51,802 nucleotides of DNA from an uncultured Clostridium sp. (GCA_945877035.1 CAMCQH010000010.1:1-51802); one strand, 5' to 3'. Shown: positions 34,051 through 42,713, numbered from the stretch's first letter. Numbers and translations: made by a program. Notes: a model not told the origin generated them from the sequence alone.

Positions 34051-34986
34051 TTATAGCGATTTATAATATTTCCCATGCCACAAATCTTGTTCTCTTAAAA
34101 TTTTATCAAACCCATTTAACACCCACTTTTTATGCAAATTCCACTCAGGAGCAACAAGCAAGTCTTTAGGGCTATCACCTGAAATTCTGTGAATTACAAC
34201 ATCAGGAGAAATATGAGTAACAATATATGTAAGAGCATCCAAATAATATTCAAGAGAAATAGGCTCATACTCACCTTTAAAATACATATCAGCCAAAACA
34301 GTATTTTTAATAACATAAGTAGAATGAATCTTAATACCTTGAATATTGTGCATATTTACAAAAGCAACAGTATTTTTAACATCATCAAAATCTTCCCCAG
34401 GAAGTCCAACCATAATATGTGTTACAACATCGATATTATATTTATTCAAAAGCTCCACAGCTTTAGTAAATTGACTACTAGTATAACCTCTATTAATCAA
34501 ACGACCTGTACTATCATTAGAAGTCTGCAAACCTAACTCAACACAAACATAATATTTTTCAGTGTATGATTTTAATAATTTAACAATATCTTCATTTATG
34601 CAATCTGGACGTGTTGCTACTTCTAAACCAACAATTCTATCATCAATTAAAGCAGCATCATATTTAGCTTTTAAATTTTCTAAAGAATCATATGTATTAG
34701 TAAAATTTTGAAAATAAGCTATAAATTTATTGGCGCGTTCTACTTTATAACTATCAAAGTAATTTATAACTTGATTTTTTATTTTATCAATTGAATTATC
34801 TCCATTAGCACATGAAATAAGTTCTCCAGAACCTTTTTCACTACAAAAAATGCATCCGCCTGTTCCACATGTTCCATCCCTATTTGGACAAGTAAATCCA
34901 CCATCAATACATATTTTTAGAGTTCTTTCTCCAAACTTTTCTTTTAAATATTTGTTTAAATGTTTATATCTTTCTTCATTTTCCAT
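34051..34986 (-). CDS. TIGR01212-family radical SAM protein (YhcC-like)
   Basis: 311 aa, family length. The N-terminus is RYKHLNKYLKEKFGERTLKI. The iron-sulfur cluster cysteines sit in CPNRDGTCGTGGCIFC, the characteristic spacing of this subfamily. Later segments include ELGLQTSNDSTGRLINRGY and THIMVGLPGED. Radical SAM enzymes cleave SAM to start radical chemistry; the substrate of YhcC-type proteins is not established. The gene lies just upstream of recQ on the same strand with a 27-base gap, so they are probably co-transcribed. Confidence 0.92.
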   Translation of the reverse strand: MENEERYKHLNKYLKEKFGERTLKICIDGGFTCPNRDGTCGTGGCIFCSEKGSGELISCANGDNSIDKIKNQVINYFDSYKVERANKFIAYFQNFTNTYDSLENLKAKYDAALIDDRIVGLEVATRPDCINEDIVKLLKSYTEKYYVCVELGLQTSNDSTGRLINRGYTSSQFTKAVELLNKYNIDVVTHIMVGLPGEDFDDVKNTVAFVNMHNIQGIKIHSTYVIKNTVLADMYFKGEYEPISLEYYLDALTYIVTHISPDVVIHRISGDSPKDLLVAPEWNLHKKWVLNGFDKILREQDLWHGKYYKSL

Positions 34987-35115
34987 AATGTAATTAGTAT
35001 AACAGAGAATAAAGCAAATATCAAATTAAATATTTATAAAAAACTTTAAAAATTTTTTTTTAGTGATATAATATAGCAAATATAAATAAAATAGAAACAA
35101 GAGGAGAGAAAAAAG

Positions 35116-35781
35116 ATGGAAGAATGTAAAATAAAAAATCTATATAATTTAGAAGAAACAATAGCAACAAAAATATTTGAAGGAGCAACATATCCATGGG
35201 AAGTATTACCTAAAATAGGAGACTTCATAATAGAGCTAGGAAATACTTTAAGCAAAGAAGAATATGACAAAGTAGGAGAAGATGTTTGGATAGCAAAATC
35301 AGCAACAGTAGCACCAACTGCATATATAAAAGGACCAGCAATAATAGGAAAAAATGCAGAAATAAGACATTGTGCATTTATAAGAGGAAAAGCAATAGTA
35401 GGAGAAGGAGCAGTTGTTGGAAATTCAACTGAACTAAAAAATGTAATCTTATTTAATAAAGTACAAGTGCCACACTATAATTATGTAGGAGATTCAATAT
35501 TAGGATATAAATCACACATGGGAGCAGGTTCAATAACATCAAATGTAAAATCAGATAAAAAATTAGTAGTTGTAAAAAATGATACAGAAAAAATAGAAAC
35601 AGGACTAAAAAAATTCGGAGCAATGCTTGGAGATGAAGTAGAAGTAGGTTGCGGTTCTGTTTTAAACCCAGGAACTGTTATAGGGAAAAATTCAAACATT
35701 TATCCACTATCATCAGTAAGAAAAGTTGTTCCAGCGAATAGTATATATAAAAATCAAAATGAAATTGTAGAAAAATTTTAA
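35116..35781 (+). CDS. Hexapeptide-repeat (left-handed beta-helix) protein, GlmU-like
   Basis: 221 aa. A short N-terminal region (MEECKIKNLYNLEE) precedes hexapeptide repeats: VWIAKSATVAPTAYIKGPAIIGKNAEIRHCAFIRG..., VGNSTELKNVILFNK, SHMGAGSITSN and GSVLNPGTVIGKNSNIYP. It resembles the acyltransferase half of UDP-GlcNAc pyrophosphorylase/GlmU without the nucleotidyl-transferase half. It probably trimerises and transfers an acyl group in the cytoplasm; the substrate is unknown. Ribosome site GAGGAGAG. Ends at a dispersed palindrome. Confidence 0.82.
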   Translation: MEECKIKNLYNLEETIATKIFEGATYPWEVLPKIGDFIIELGNTLSKEEYDKVGEDVWIAKSATVAPTAYIKGPAIIGKNAEIRHCAFIRGKAIVGEGAVVGNSTELKNVILFNKVQVPHYNYVGDSILGYKSHMGAGSITSNVKSDKKLVVVKNDTEKIETGLKKFGAMLGDEVEVGCGSVLNPGTVIGKNSNIYPLSSVRKVVPANSIYKNQNEIVEKF

Positions 35782-35805
35782 AGTATAATATAAATAAAAT
35801 GTATC

Positions 35806-35841
35806 TGGGTCAAAAAAGGGCGTCCCTTTTGACCCATTTTT
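35806..35841. repeat. Dispersed palindrome P4 / bidirectional terminator
   Basis: TGGGTCAAAAAAGGG-CG-TCCCTTTTGACCCA followed by TTTTT, almost identical to P3. It sits between two convergent genes. Confidence 0.85.
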
Positions 35842-35846
35842 ATGCT

Positions 35847-36554
35847 TTAATCAAAAAAGTCATGTTTATTTTCCAAATCTTTTTTCAAATAAACAGACAA
35901 ATTATTATTACAATCACAAGTAGCCAAATAAATATCATCAACATTTTGAATCCCCTGAGAAACAAGCTGTTTTTCAAGCCATAATTCATCATTACCAGTA
36001 TGATACAAATTTTCTTTCAAAACAATACCATCTAAAACAACATTAACAACAACTCTATCAACAGGAACAGAAATATTCATATCAGAAGGAGTTGCAGGCC
36101 TCTTTTCAGCTTTAGGCAAAAAGCTAATCTTTCCATTAGGTTCCAAAATGGCAGTTTGAATATCACTTAAATTAAAATATCCACTAGTTCTACATTGCAT
36201 TAAAAATTCAGTTATATCTAATTTTGCCTTTTTTAAATTATTTCTATAAATCTCACCATTATCCAATAAAATTAAAGAAGGACCAGTAAGAAATCTATTT
36301 ACTTTCAAAGATTTATATGAAACAAAAGATATAACGACAGAAGCCAAAGCATAAATAATCATTGCAAGTAGTGGTTGCATAAAATCATTTTCAAGAGCAG
36401 TAGACATTTCGGCAGCAATAGAACCAATTGTGATTCCAATAATATAATCAAACATACTAAGTTGAGACATTTCTTTATTTCCCATTATCTTTGTTAAAAT
36501 AAATAAAGCAAGTAAAGAGCCAAGTGAAAGCCACACAATTTTTAGTAAATCCAT
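35847..36554 (-). CDS. DUF421 (YetF-like) membrane protein
   Basis: 235 aa from the ATG at 36552-36554 (MDLLKIVWLS), which follows AAAGGTGATTTT; six codons of open frame upstream are not used. Three N-terminal helices include the family segment SMFDYIIGITIGSIAAEM. Two cytoplasmic DUF421 units follow, with GPSLILLDNGEIYRNNL, FLMQCRTSGYFNLSDIQTAILEPNG and VVLDGIVLKENL. The family occurs in spore-formers and other Firmicutes; the molecular role is unknown. Monocistronic, convergent with the hexapeptide gene. Confidence 0.88.
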   Translation of the reverse strand: MDLLKIVWLSLGSLLALFILTKIMGNKEMSQLSMFDYIIGITIGSIAAEMSTALENDFMQPLLAMIIYALASVVISFVSYKSLKVNRFLTGPSLILLDNGEIYRNNLKKAKLDITEFLMQCRTSGYFNLSDIQTAILEPNGKISFLPKAEKRPATPSDMNISVPVDRVVVNVVLDGIVLKENLYHTGNDELWLEKQLVSQGIQNVDDIYLATCDCNNNLSVYLKKDLENKHDFFD

Positions 36555-36640
36555 AAAATCACCTTTATACAAATGTTTTATAGATTATAGGCAAAAAATT
36601 GATAATTATTCATAAATATGATGAAACATAATTAAAAATA

Positions 36641-36677
36641 AAAGCAGTAATATAGAATAAAAAAATATTACTGCTTT
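36641..36677. terminator. Orphan hairpin with T-run
   Basis: AAAGCAGTAATAT pairs with ATATTACTGCTTT, followed by TT on plus and TTTTATTTTT on minus. No gene is seen ending into it from either side. The rest of 36573-36869 holds only A/T-rich sequence with direct repeats AAAAGTCGAA (two copies) and TATGTCAAAA (two copies). Confidence 0.6.
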
Positions 36678-36869
36678 TTGAATACAAACAAAAACAATTC
36701 AGAAATAGTAAATTTAATTATAATTATTATATCACCATATAAAAGTCGAAATCCATCGAAATATGAGTATTATTAAAAAATATTTTAATTTTATAAAAAC
36801 AAAAGTCGAATAAAAAAGAAATATGTCAAAATATAACATTTTTATGTCAAAAATTGCGATGAAAAATCC

Positions 36870-36898
36870 TTGCAAACTACTGAAATTAGTAGTAATAT
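36870..36898 (+). promoter_or_regulatory. Promoter with dyad operator in its spacer
   Basis: TTGCAA (36870-36875), 17-bp spacer, TAATAT (36893-36898). The spacer is a perfect dyad: ACTACT (36876-36881), GAAATT, AGTAGT (36888-36893). A repressor bound there would block polymerase at the DUF6514 gene. Confidence 0.7.
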
Positions 36899-36941
36899 AT
36901 AACATGTTGCAATAAAATACTAAAGAAAAGGAGGACTTTTG

Positions 36942-37256
36942 TTGAAAACATTTTTTGGAGGCACATTTATTGAGAAAGAGAAACTTGAAGAAGCAGGAAT
37001 AAACCATCCAATAAAATTAGAATACTATAAAGAAATAAACGAAGATGATATAGGCTCTGGTAAAGAAAAATATGGAATACATATAGTAAAAACAGAATAC
37101 ATACCAGATAATTTAAAAATTGAAACCAAAAGTATAAAATATGTAACAAATGATGAATTAGAAGAAAATAAAATTTTAAATATTTTTAAGGAAAATCAAG
37201 TAACTCCGATTAATTCTGAAGAAGTCATATTAGACTTATTTAGAAGCAAATTTTAA
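36942..37256 (+). CDS. DUF6514-family protein, TTG start
   Basis: 104 aa. Resembles the DUF6514 family of small cytosolic proteins in Clostridia: KYGIHIVKTEYIPDNLKIETKSIKYVTNDELEE and a C-terminal KENQVTPINSEEVILDLF. Two adjacent TTG codons could start it; the one at 36942-36944 lies seven bases from AAGGAGG, the other only four, so I choose 36942. The function is unknown. It has its own regulated-looking promoter and a terminator, and lies directly upstream of topA, which has a separate promoter. Confidence 0.8.
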   Translation: MKTFFGGTFIEKEKLEEAGINHPIKLEYYKEINEDDIGSGKEKYGIHIVKTEYIPDNLKIETKSIKYVTNDELEENKILNIFKENQVTPINSEEVILDLFRSKF

Positions 37257-37261
37257 CAAAA

Positions 37262-37287
37262 AGAGAATAGGAATTCTCTTTTTTTAT
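37262..37287 (+). terminator. Terminator after DUF6514
   Basis: AGAGAAT-AGGA-ATTCTCT followed by TTTTTTATT. Confidence 0.85.
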
Positions 37288-37297
37288 TGAAAAAAAC

Positions 37298-37326
37298 TTG
37301 CAAAATATTAAAAAGTAGTCTAGAAT
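37298..37326 (+). promoter_or_regulatory. topA promoter
   Basis: TTGCAA (37298-37303), 17-bp spacer, TAGAAT (37321-37326), about 35 bp before the topA start. Confidence 0.65.
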
Positions 37327-37362
37327 ACTAAGAGTATAGAAGAAAAAAACTAAGGAGGATTT

Positions 37363-39465
37363 ATGTCAGACAAATTAATAATAGTAGAATCACCTGCAAA
37401 GGCAAATACAATAAAAAAATTCCTAGGAGGAAACACAAAAGTTGTGGCCTCAATGGGACATATAAGAGATTTACCAAAATCAAAATTAGGTGTAGACATA
37501 GAACACGATTTTGAACCTGAATATATAAACATTAGAGGAAAAGGAGATTTAATAAAATCTTTAAAAGCTGACAGTAAAAAAGCAAAAAAAGTATATCTAG
37601 CAACTGACCCTGACCGTGAGGGTGAAGCGATAGCATGGCACCTATCAAAAATACTAGAAGAAGACAAAGACAAAATAACAAGAGTAACTTTTAATGAAAT
37701 AACAAAATCTGCAGTTCAAAAAGCAATAAAAGAACCAAGAAACATTGATATGGATACTGTTGATGCACAACAAGCCAGAAGAGTTTTAGACAGAATAGTA
37801 GGTTACAAAATAAGTCCATTATTATGGAAAAAAGTAAAAAGAGGACTGTCAGCAGGAAGAGTGCAATCAGTAGCAGTAAAATTAATAGTTGACAGAGAAA
37901 ATGAAATAGAAAACTTTATTCCACAAGAATATTGGAATATATATGCAAATTTAAAAGATGAAAAATCCAAAAAAGAATTTGAAGCTAGATTTTTTGGAAA
38001 AGATGGAAAGAAACAAGAAATCAATTCAAAAGAACAAGTAGATGAAATATTAAAAAATATAAAAAATGCAAAATACATTGTTTCAGAAATCAAAAAAGGT
38101 GAAAAAAAGAGAAATCCAGCACCACCATTTACAACAAGTACAATGCAACAAGAAGCATCAAGAAAACTAGGATTTACATTAAAGAAAACAATGCAATTGG
38201 CACAAACCTTATATGAAGGTGTAAAAATATCTGACAAAGGAACAGTAGGACTAATAACATATATGAGAACAGACTCAACAAGAATATCAGAAGAAGCAAG
38301 AGCTGCTGCAAAAACACATATAGTATCAACATATGGAGAAGAATATTACGAAAACAGATATTACAAAACAAGTAAAGATGCCCAAGATGCACACGAAGGT
38401 ATAAGACCAACATACTCAGACATCGAGCCAGAAGATGTAAAAAATGACTTAACAAAAGACCAATACAAATTATATAAATTAATATATAACAGATTTATGG
38501 CAAGTCAAATGAAACCAGCAGTTTATGACACAATGTCAGTTAATATAAAAGCAAACGATTATGATTTCAAAGCAAATGGACAAAACTTAAAGTTCAAAGG
38601 ATTTATGATTTTATATGTAGAAGGAACAGATGAAAAAGAAGAACAAGAAGCAGGAATGTTGCCAGAACTACAAGAAAATCAAGAAGTAAAATTAATCAAA
38701 ATAAATCCAAAACAAAGCTTTACAGAGCCACCAGCAAGATATACAGAAGCAAGCTTAGTAAAAGCCTTAGAAGAAAAAGGAATAGGAAGACCAAGTACAT
38801 ATTCACCAACAATTACAACAATTTTAGAAAGAAGATACATAGAAAAAGAACAAAAACAATTAGTACCAACAGAGTTAGGAAAAATAGTAAACAAACTACT
38901 TACAGAAAACTTTACAGACATAATAAATGTAGAATTTACAGCCAAAATTGAAAATGAGTTTGATGAAATAGCAGAAGGAAAAGAACCATGGAAACAAATG
39001 ATTAGAGAGTTTTATGGACCATTTGAAAAAGAACTTGAAAAAGTTGAAAAAGACTTAGAACATGTTGAACTAGTTGATGAAGTATCTGATGTACAATGTG
39101 AAAAATGTGGAAGAATGATGGTCTACAAATATGGAAAATACGGGAAATTTTTAGCATGCCCAGGATTTCCGGAATGCAGAAATGTAAAACCAATTATAGA
39201 AACAATAGAAGTACCTTGTCCAAAATGTGGTGCAACAGTTCAAGTTAGAAAAACAAAAAGAAAAAGAAAATATTACATTTGCGAAAATAATCCAGAATCT
39301 TGTGATTATATCTCTTGGGATAAACCAAAACTAGGAGAAAAATGGAATCCAGAAGAAGCTGAAGATGTAAGAAAAGAAACAGCAAAAAGAACAAAAAAAG
39401 TAGCAACAAAGAAAACAACTAAAAAGAAATCTAGTAAAAAAACAACAACTAAAAAAAGTAAATAA
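37363..39465 (+). CDS. topA: DNA topoisomerase I (type IA)
   Basis: 700 aa, standard bacterial length. TOPRIM motifs: IVESPAKANTIKKFL and TDPDREGEAIAWHL. DNA-binding and active-site segment LITYMRTDSTRISE, with the catalytic Tyr near residue 302. The gate region includes EGTDEKEEQEAGMLPEL and EKGIGRPSTYSPT. The C-terminus has two zinc-ribbon units (CEKCGRMM...CPGFPEC and CPKCGATV...CENNPESC) and a Lys/Thr-rich tail (TTKKKSSKKTTTKKSK) that should bind DNA. It relaxes negative supercoils during transcription. Start ATG after AAGGAGG. Confidence 0.97.
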   Translation: MSDKLIIVESPAKANTIKKFLGGNTKVVASMGHIRDLPKSKLGVDIEHDFEPEYINIRGKGDLIKSLKADSKKAKKVYLATDPDREGEAIAWHLSKILEEDKDKITRVTFNEITKSAVQKAIKEPRNIDMDTVDAQQARRVLDRIVGYKISPLLWKKVKRGLSAGRVQSVAVKLIVDRENEIENFIPQEYWNIYANLKDEKSKKEFEARFFGKDGKKQEINSKEQVDEILKNIKNAKYIVSEIKKGEKKRNPAPPFTTSTMQQEASRKLGFTLKKTMQLAQTLYEGVKISDKGTVGLITYMRTDSTRISEEARAAAKTHIVSTYGEEYYENRYYKTSKDAQDAHEGIRPTYSDIEPEDVKNDLTKDQYKLYKLIYNRFMASQMKPAVYDTMSVNIKANDYDFKANGQNLKFKGFMILYVEGTDEKEEQEAGMLPELQENQEVKLIKINPKQSFTEPPARYTEASLVKALEEKGIGRPSTYSPTITTILERRYIEKEQKQLVPTELGKIVNKLLTENFTDIINVEFTAKIENEFDEIAEGKEPWKQMIREFYGPFEKELEKVEKDLEHVELVDEVSDVQCEKCGRMMVYKYGKYGKFLACPGFPECRNVKPIIETIEVPCPKCGATVQVRKTKRKRKYYICENNPESCDYISWDKPKLGEKWNPEEAEDVRKETAKRTKKVATKKTTKKKSSKKTTTKKSK

Positions 39466-39470
39466 AAAAA

Positions 39471-39505
39471 AGGGATTATGGGGCCACCACTCCAAATCCC
39501 TCTTA
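39471..39505 (+). terminator. Terminator after topA
   Basis: AGGGATT pairs with AATCCCT, followed by CTTAAAAG; the T-tract is weak. Confidence 0.55.
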
Positions 39506-39553
39506 AAAGTATAGAATTAAGGTATAGGGCCGCGGAAATTAGCAAAAAAACTA

Positions 39554-39582
39554 TTGACAATATTAATAAATTTTGGTATCAT
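39554..39582 (+). promoter_or_regulatory. Promoter of tRNA Gly-Cys
   Basis: TTGACA (39554-39559), 17-bp spacer, TATCAT (39577-39582), about 36 bp before tRNA-Gly. Confidence 0.75.
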
Positions 39583-39618
39583 ATTAATTGCTTTTGAATA
39601 TAATTAATTAAGAAAGAT

Positions 39619-39694
39619 GCGGGAATAGCTCAGTTGATAGAGCGCTGCCTTGCCAAGGCAGAGGTCGCGGGTTTGAGCCCCGTTTCCCGCTCCA
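39619..39694 (+). tRNA. tRNA-Gly (GCC)
   Basis: 76 nt. Acceptor GCGGGAA pairs with TTCCCGC, anticodon stem CTGCC/GGCAG with loop TTGCCAA gives GCC, and CCA is encoded. Confidence 0.97.
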
Positions 39695-39715
39695 AAAAAT
39701 TTTAAAAAAATAAAT

Positions 39716-39789
39716 GGCGCCTTAGCCAAGCGGTAAGGCACGAGTCTGCAAAACTCTGATGATCGGTCCGACTCCGATAGGCGCCTCCA
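39716..39789 (+). tRNA. tRNA-Cys (GCA)
   Basis: 74 nt. Acceptor GGCGCCT pairs with AGGCGCC, the anticodon loop CTGCAAA gives GCA, and CCA is encoded. Confidence 0.97.
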
Positions 39790-39798
39790 AATCAAAAA

Positions 39799-39836
39799 CG
39801 AGAAAATGTTGAAGAAACAATATTTTCTCGCTTTTT
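39799..39836. terminator. Terminator after tRNA-Cys
   Basis: CGAGAAAAT pairs with ATTTTCTCG and runs into CTTTTTATT; it also faces the convergent RhuM gene. Confidence 0.85.
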
Positions 39837-39837
39837 A

Positions 39838-40857
39838 TTATTTTTTAGTTTTGCACTCATCAATAATTTTGTCAAAATCCGAAATATACTTTTTATCTTG
39901 TTCAATTCTAAATTTTTCGAACTCATTTTCAGCAAATTCCTTTGCTTCTTCAGCAGAAATAGTACCTTTATTTTCTAAAACTTCATATTTGTTAGTTTTT
40001 AGCATTGTATTTAATTCATCCACCCAGTCTTTCATTTTCATAGGTATTTGTCTTTTTGCACGGTTCTCAGCAATATCTAAATACATATTTACAATATCTT
40101 GTAAAAATTCTAATTCTTTTTCTGTTAAATAGTTTTTAGCAATACTAACATCACTTTTTAGTATTTTGCCATCTGGAGAATGTTTCCAAGAAGTTAGCCC
40201 CATATGATCTTTTTTACTACTAGCTCTATGATAAATAATTTCAGCAGCAGTTTCATTTGTAATAGCATAATGAAATTTATTTTGAATAGTAGCATAAAAA
40301 TCTTTAGCAATATCAGAATTTTTATTATAATCAATACTACATTCAGCAAATATATCAGTTACTTTTTGGTAAAATCTTCTTTCGCTTGTCCTAATTTCTT
40401 TTATAATTTCTAGTAATTCATCAAAATAATCTTTCCCGTATTTATTAGGATTTTTTAATTTTTCTTTATTTATACTATATCCTTTTATAATATATGATTT
40501 TAAGACTTCTGTTGCCCATTGCCTAAATTTTGTGGCTTTTTTCGAATTCGTTCTATATCCTACAGCTATTATTAGGTCTAAATTATAATAGTCAATATTT
40601 CTTCTAACACTTCTGTTACCTTCATTTTGAACTGTAAGGAAATTCCTTATAGTTGCATTTTTATTTAATTCGCCTTCATTATATATATTCTTTATATGTT
40701 CGCTTATAGTCATTTTATTTTTTTCAAATAATTCAGCAATTTTATTAAGAGGTAGCCAAATTGTTTCATCATATAAAAAAGCTTCTATTTCTACTTTATC
40801 ATTTTCATCTTCATAAATAATTAAATCACCTTTTGTTAATTCATTCACTAAAATCAT
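39838..40857 (-). CDS. RhuM-family protein
   Basis: 339 aa, full length for the RhuM (virulence protein) family. The N-terminal domain reads YEDENDKVEIEAFLYDETIWLPLNKIAELFEKNKMTISEHIKNIY, a DNA-binding-like segment. Then follow SVRRNIDYYNLDLIIAVGYRTNSKKATKFRQWATEVL and a C-terminal Fic/DOC-like helical region (EIIYHRASSKKDHMGLTSWKHSPDG, LTEKELEFLQDIVNMYLDIAENRAKR). The Fic catalytic HPFxxGNGR is not present. Such genes are typical accessory cargo of islands and defence regions; function is unproven. It stands alone immediately after tRNA-Cys, a common insertion position. I found no flanking direct repeat. Confidence 0.88.
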   Translation of the reverse strand: MILVNELTKGDLIIYEDENDKVEIEAFLYDETIWLPLNKIAELFEKNKMTISEHIKNIYNEGELNKNATIRNFLTVQNEGNRSVRRNIDYYNLDLIIAVGYRTNSKKATKFRQWATEVLKSYIIKGYSINKEKLKNPNKYGKDYFDELLEIIKEIRTSERRFYQKVTDIFAECSIDYNKNSDIAKDFYATIQNKFHYAITNETAAEIIYHRASSKKDHMGLTSWKHSPDGKILKSDVSIAKNYLTEKELEFLQDIVNMYLDIAENRAKRQIPMKMKDWVDELNTMLKTNKYEVLENKGTISAEEAKEFAENEFEKFRIEQDKKYISDFDKIIDECKTKK

Positions 40858-41010
40858 CTCCTTTATAAAACTTTTGTTTGATTATATCAAAAAATATTAA
40901 AGAAAGCAATACATTTTAAATTTTTTCTAACATTCAAGCATAAAACTTTACAGAATAAAAATAATATTATAAAATACAAATGTAAATAAATTTTATACGA
41001 GGAGAAAAAT

Positions 41011-41491
41011 ATGAAAGAATTAGACAAAATTGCAATGGAACAAGCAATAGAAGAATCAAAAATTAACCTAAAAAGTAACTTTAAAAATGGAGGCCCATTT
41101 GGAGCAGCAATAGTAAAAGACGGAGAAATTATTAGCACAGCACATAATACAGTTCTAGAGTCAAAAGATGCAACAGCACATGCTGAAATAAATGCAATTA
41201 GAAAAGCATCACAAAAACTAAACACACATGATTTATCACGGATGCATATTATACACAAGTGCTGAACCTTGTCCAATGTGCTTATCAGCAATTATTTGGG
41301 CAAATATAAAAGAAATTTACTACGCAAATACCAAAAAAGATGCAGATGATATTGGCTTTAGAGATGATATGATTTATGAATATATCAAAGGAAATAACAA
41401 AGAAGTACTAAACCTACATCATATTGAAAGTGAAGAAGCACTAGAAGTATTTAAAAAATTTAAAGAAATGGATGATAAAAAATTATATTAA
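41011..41491 (+). CDS. Guanine deaminase (GuaD-like), +1 shift at CGG
   Basis: About 159 aa when read through a +1 shift at 41239. Cytidine-deaminase-fold zinc enzyme: HAEINAIRKA (zinc His and catalytic Glu) and, after the shift, EPCPMC (zinc Cys pair). GGPFGAAIVKDGEI and the C-terminal DDIGFRDDMIYEYI resemble Bacillus GuaD more than the tRNA deaminase TadA. It should convert guanine to xanthine. In the zero frame the codon after DLS is CGG (41239-41241) and the frame ends 10 codons later without the EPCPMC. Skipping the C gives SGCILYTSAEPCPMC, the normal sequence. The membrane protein gene starts 17 bases downstream. Confidence 0.88.
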
Positions 41492-41508
41492 TAAAATAAG
41501 GTGAGAAC

Positions 41509-42234
41509 ATGGAAAAAATAAACAAAGCAAAAATCATAAAACTAATAGCACTAATTTTAGTAATAGCAATATTAACGATAGCAACAATATACATGATACC
41601 AATAATGAAAGAAATAAAAACGCCAGAAGGACAAGCACAATTTAAAGAAAAAATAACAAACTCAGGAATAACAGGAGTACTAATACTATTTGGACTAGAA
41701 CTAGCACAAGTAGTATTAGCAATTCTGCCAGGAGAACCCATAGAAATATTAGCAGGAGTATGTTTTGGACCAATATGGGGAACTATATTTTTAATGATAT
41801 CAGTTTTTATAGTAACATGCTTAATATATTTTCTAGTAAAAAAATTTGGAAGAGATTTTATATATGAATTCTTCCCAAAAGAAAAAGTAGATAAATTAGA
41901 AAACAGCAAATTATTAAAAGATGAAAAAAAGATAGAATTAGTAATGATGATTTTATTCTTAATACCAGGAACACCTAAAGACCTATTAGTGTATATTGGT
42001 GCATTATTGCCAATGAAATCATCAAGATTTATAGCGATCTCAACACTATTAAGATTTCCATCAATAATATCATCAACAATATTAGGAGACAACATACTAG
42101 CTGGACAATGGAAAGTTGGATTACTAGCATATGCAATAACATTTTTAATAACTTTTATAGTAATATTTATAGTAAATAAAATAGACAAAAATAAAGTAAC
42201 AGAAGATGTAATAAAATCAATGAAAGATATGTAA
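41509..42234 (+). CDS. TVP38/TMEM64 (VTT-domain) membrane protein
   Basis: 241 aa with five to six membrane helices. The VTT/DedA-type core reads LAQVVLAILPGEPIEILAGVCFGPIWGTIF, then YFLVKKFGRDFIYEFFPKEKV, LFLIPGTPKDLLVYIGALLPM and RFPSIISSTILGDNILAGQWKVG. These proteins are thought to move lipids across membranes. Start ATG after AAGGTGAGAAC, 17 bases past the guanine deaminase, so probably the same transcript. Ends at palindrome P5. Confidence 0.88.
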   Translation: MEKINKAKIIKLIALILVIAILTIATIYMIPIMKEIKTPEGQAQFKEKITNSGITGVLILFGLELAQVVLAILPGEPIEILAGVCFGPIWGTIFLMISVFIVTCLIYFLVKKFGRDFIYEFFPKEKVDKLENSKLLKDEKKIELVMMILFLIPGTPKDLLVYIGALLPMKSSRFIAISTLLRFPSIISSTILGDNILAGQWKVGLLAYAITFLITFIVIFIVNKIDKNKVTEDVIKSMKDM

Positions 42235-42272
42235 TGTCCCAAAAAGAACTGTCCCCAATGGGACATTTTTTT
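42234..42272 (+). repeat. Dispersed palindrome P5
   Basis: ATGTCCCAAAAAGAACTG...AATGGGACAT followed by TTTTTTT; nearly the same as P1. It probably ends the VTT gene. Confidence 0.85.
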
Positions 42273-42330
42273 GTATAACCTTGAAAAATATGGAAAAAAT
42301 ATAATAAATACATATTTCAAGGAGGTACAA

Positions 42331-42672
42331 ATGGAAACAAGTAAATTAAAAAATATGGTAGTTTTAAAAAATTTACCATCAAATATTGTAGATGAGGCAA
42401 TAATTGTATTGAAAACAAATAAAAAAGTGAAAAAACTTCAAAAAATAGAAAAAAACAAAAATCAGGTAGAAAATGAAAATGCTAAAAAAGATAAAGAATA
42501 TATATTAAAAGAAGCGGAAATGATAGTAAATAACTACATTTCTAAAATTGAAAATAATGAAAAGAAAAATATCTTTAATAAAGAAGCAAAGGCAAAATAC
42601 AGTAAGTTAAAAAAATATGCAATAGCAATAACGATTATGAGTATATTGCAAGCAATAGTAATAATATTTTAA
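42331..42672 (+). CDS. Small membrane-tailed hypothetical protein
   Basis: 113 aa from the ATG at 42331, seven bases after AAGGAGG; the open frame upstream is not used. A helical, very Lys/Glu/Asn-rich soluble part (LKTNKKVKKLQKIEKNKNQ) precedes a single C-terminal membrane helix (YAIAITIMSILQAIVIIF) with no residues after it, so it looks like a tail-anchored protein. I do not recognise the family. It lies between palindromes P5 and P6. Confidence 0.7.
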   Translation: METSKLKNMVVLKNLPSNIVDEAIIVLKTNKKVKKLQKIEKNKNQVENENAKKDKEYILKEAEMIVNNYISKIENNEKKNIFNKEAKAKYSKLKKYAIAITIMSILQAIVIIF

Positions 42673-42707
42673 AGTGGTCAATAGGGACGCCCCTTTTTGA
42701 CCACTTT
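42671..42707. repeat. Dispersed palindrome P6 / bidirectional terminator
   Basis: AAAGTGGTCAATAGGG-ACG-CCCCTTTTTGACCACTTT between convergent genes, with the same GGGACGCCCC core as P2. Confidence 0.85.
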
Positions 42708-42713
42708 GATTTT

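Noticed and set aside
39716..40870. Integration site at the tRNA-Cys 3' end
   Set aside because: No copy of the tRNA 3' sequence was found on the far side of the RhuM gene and no integrase is nearby.
12513..42707. Dispersed palindromes as CRISPR repeats
   Set aside because: They are single copies far apart between genes, not regularly spaced arrays, and no cas genes are present.
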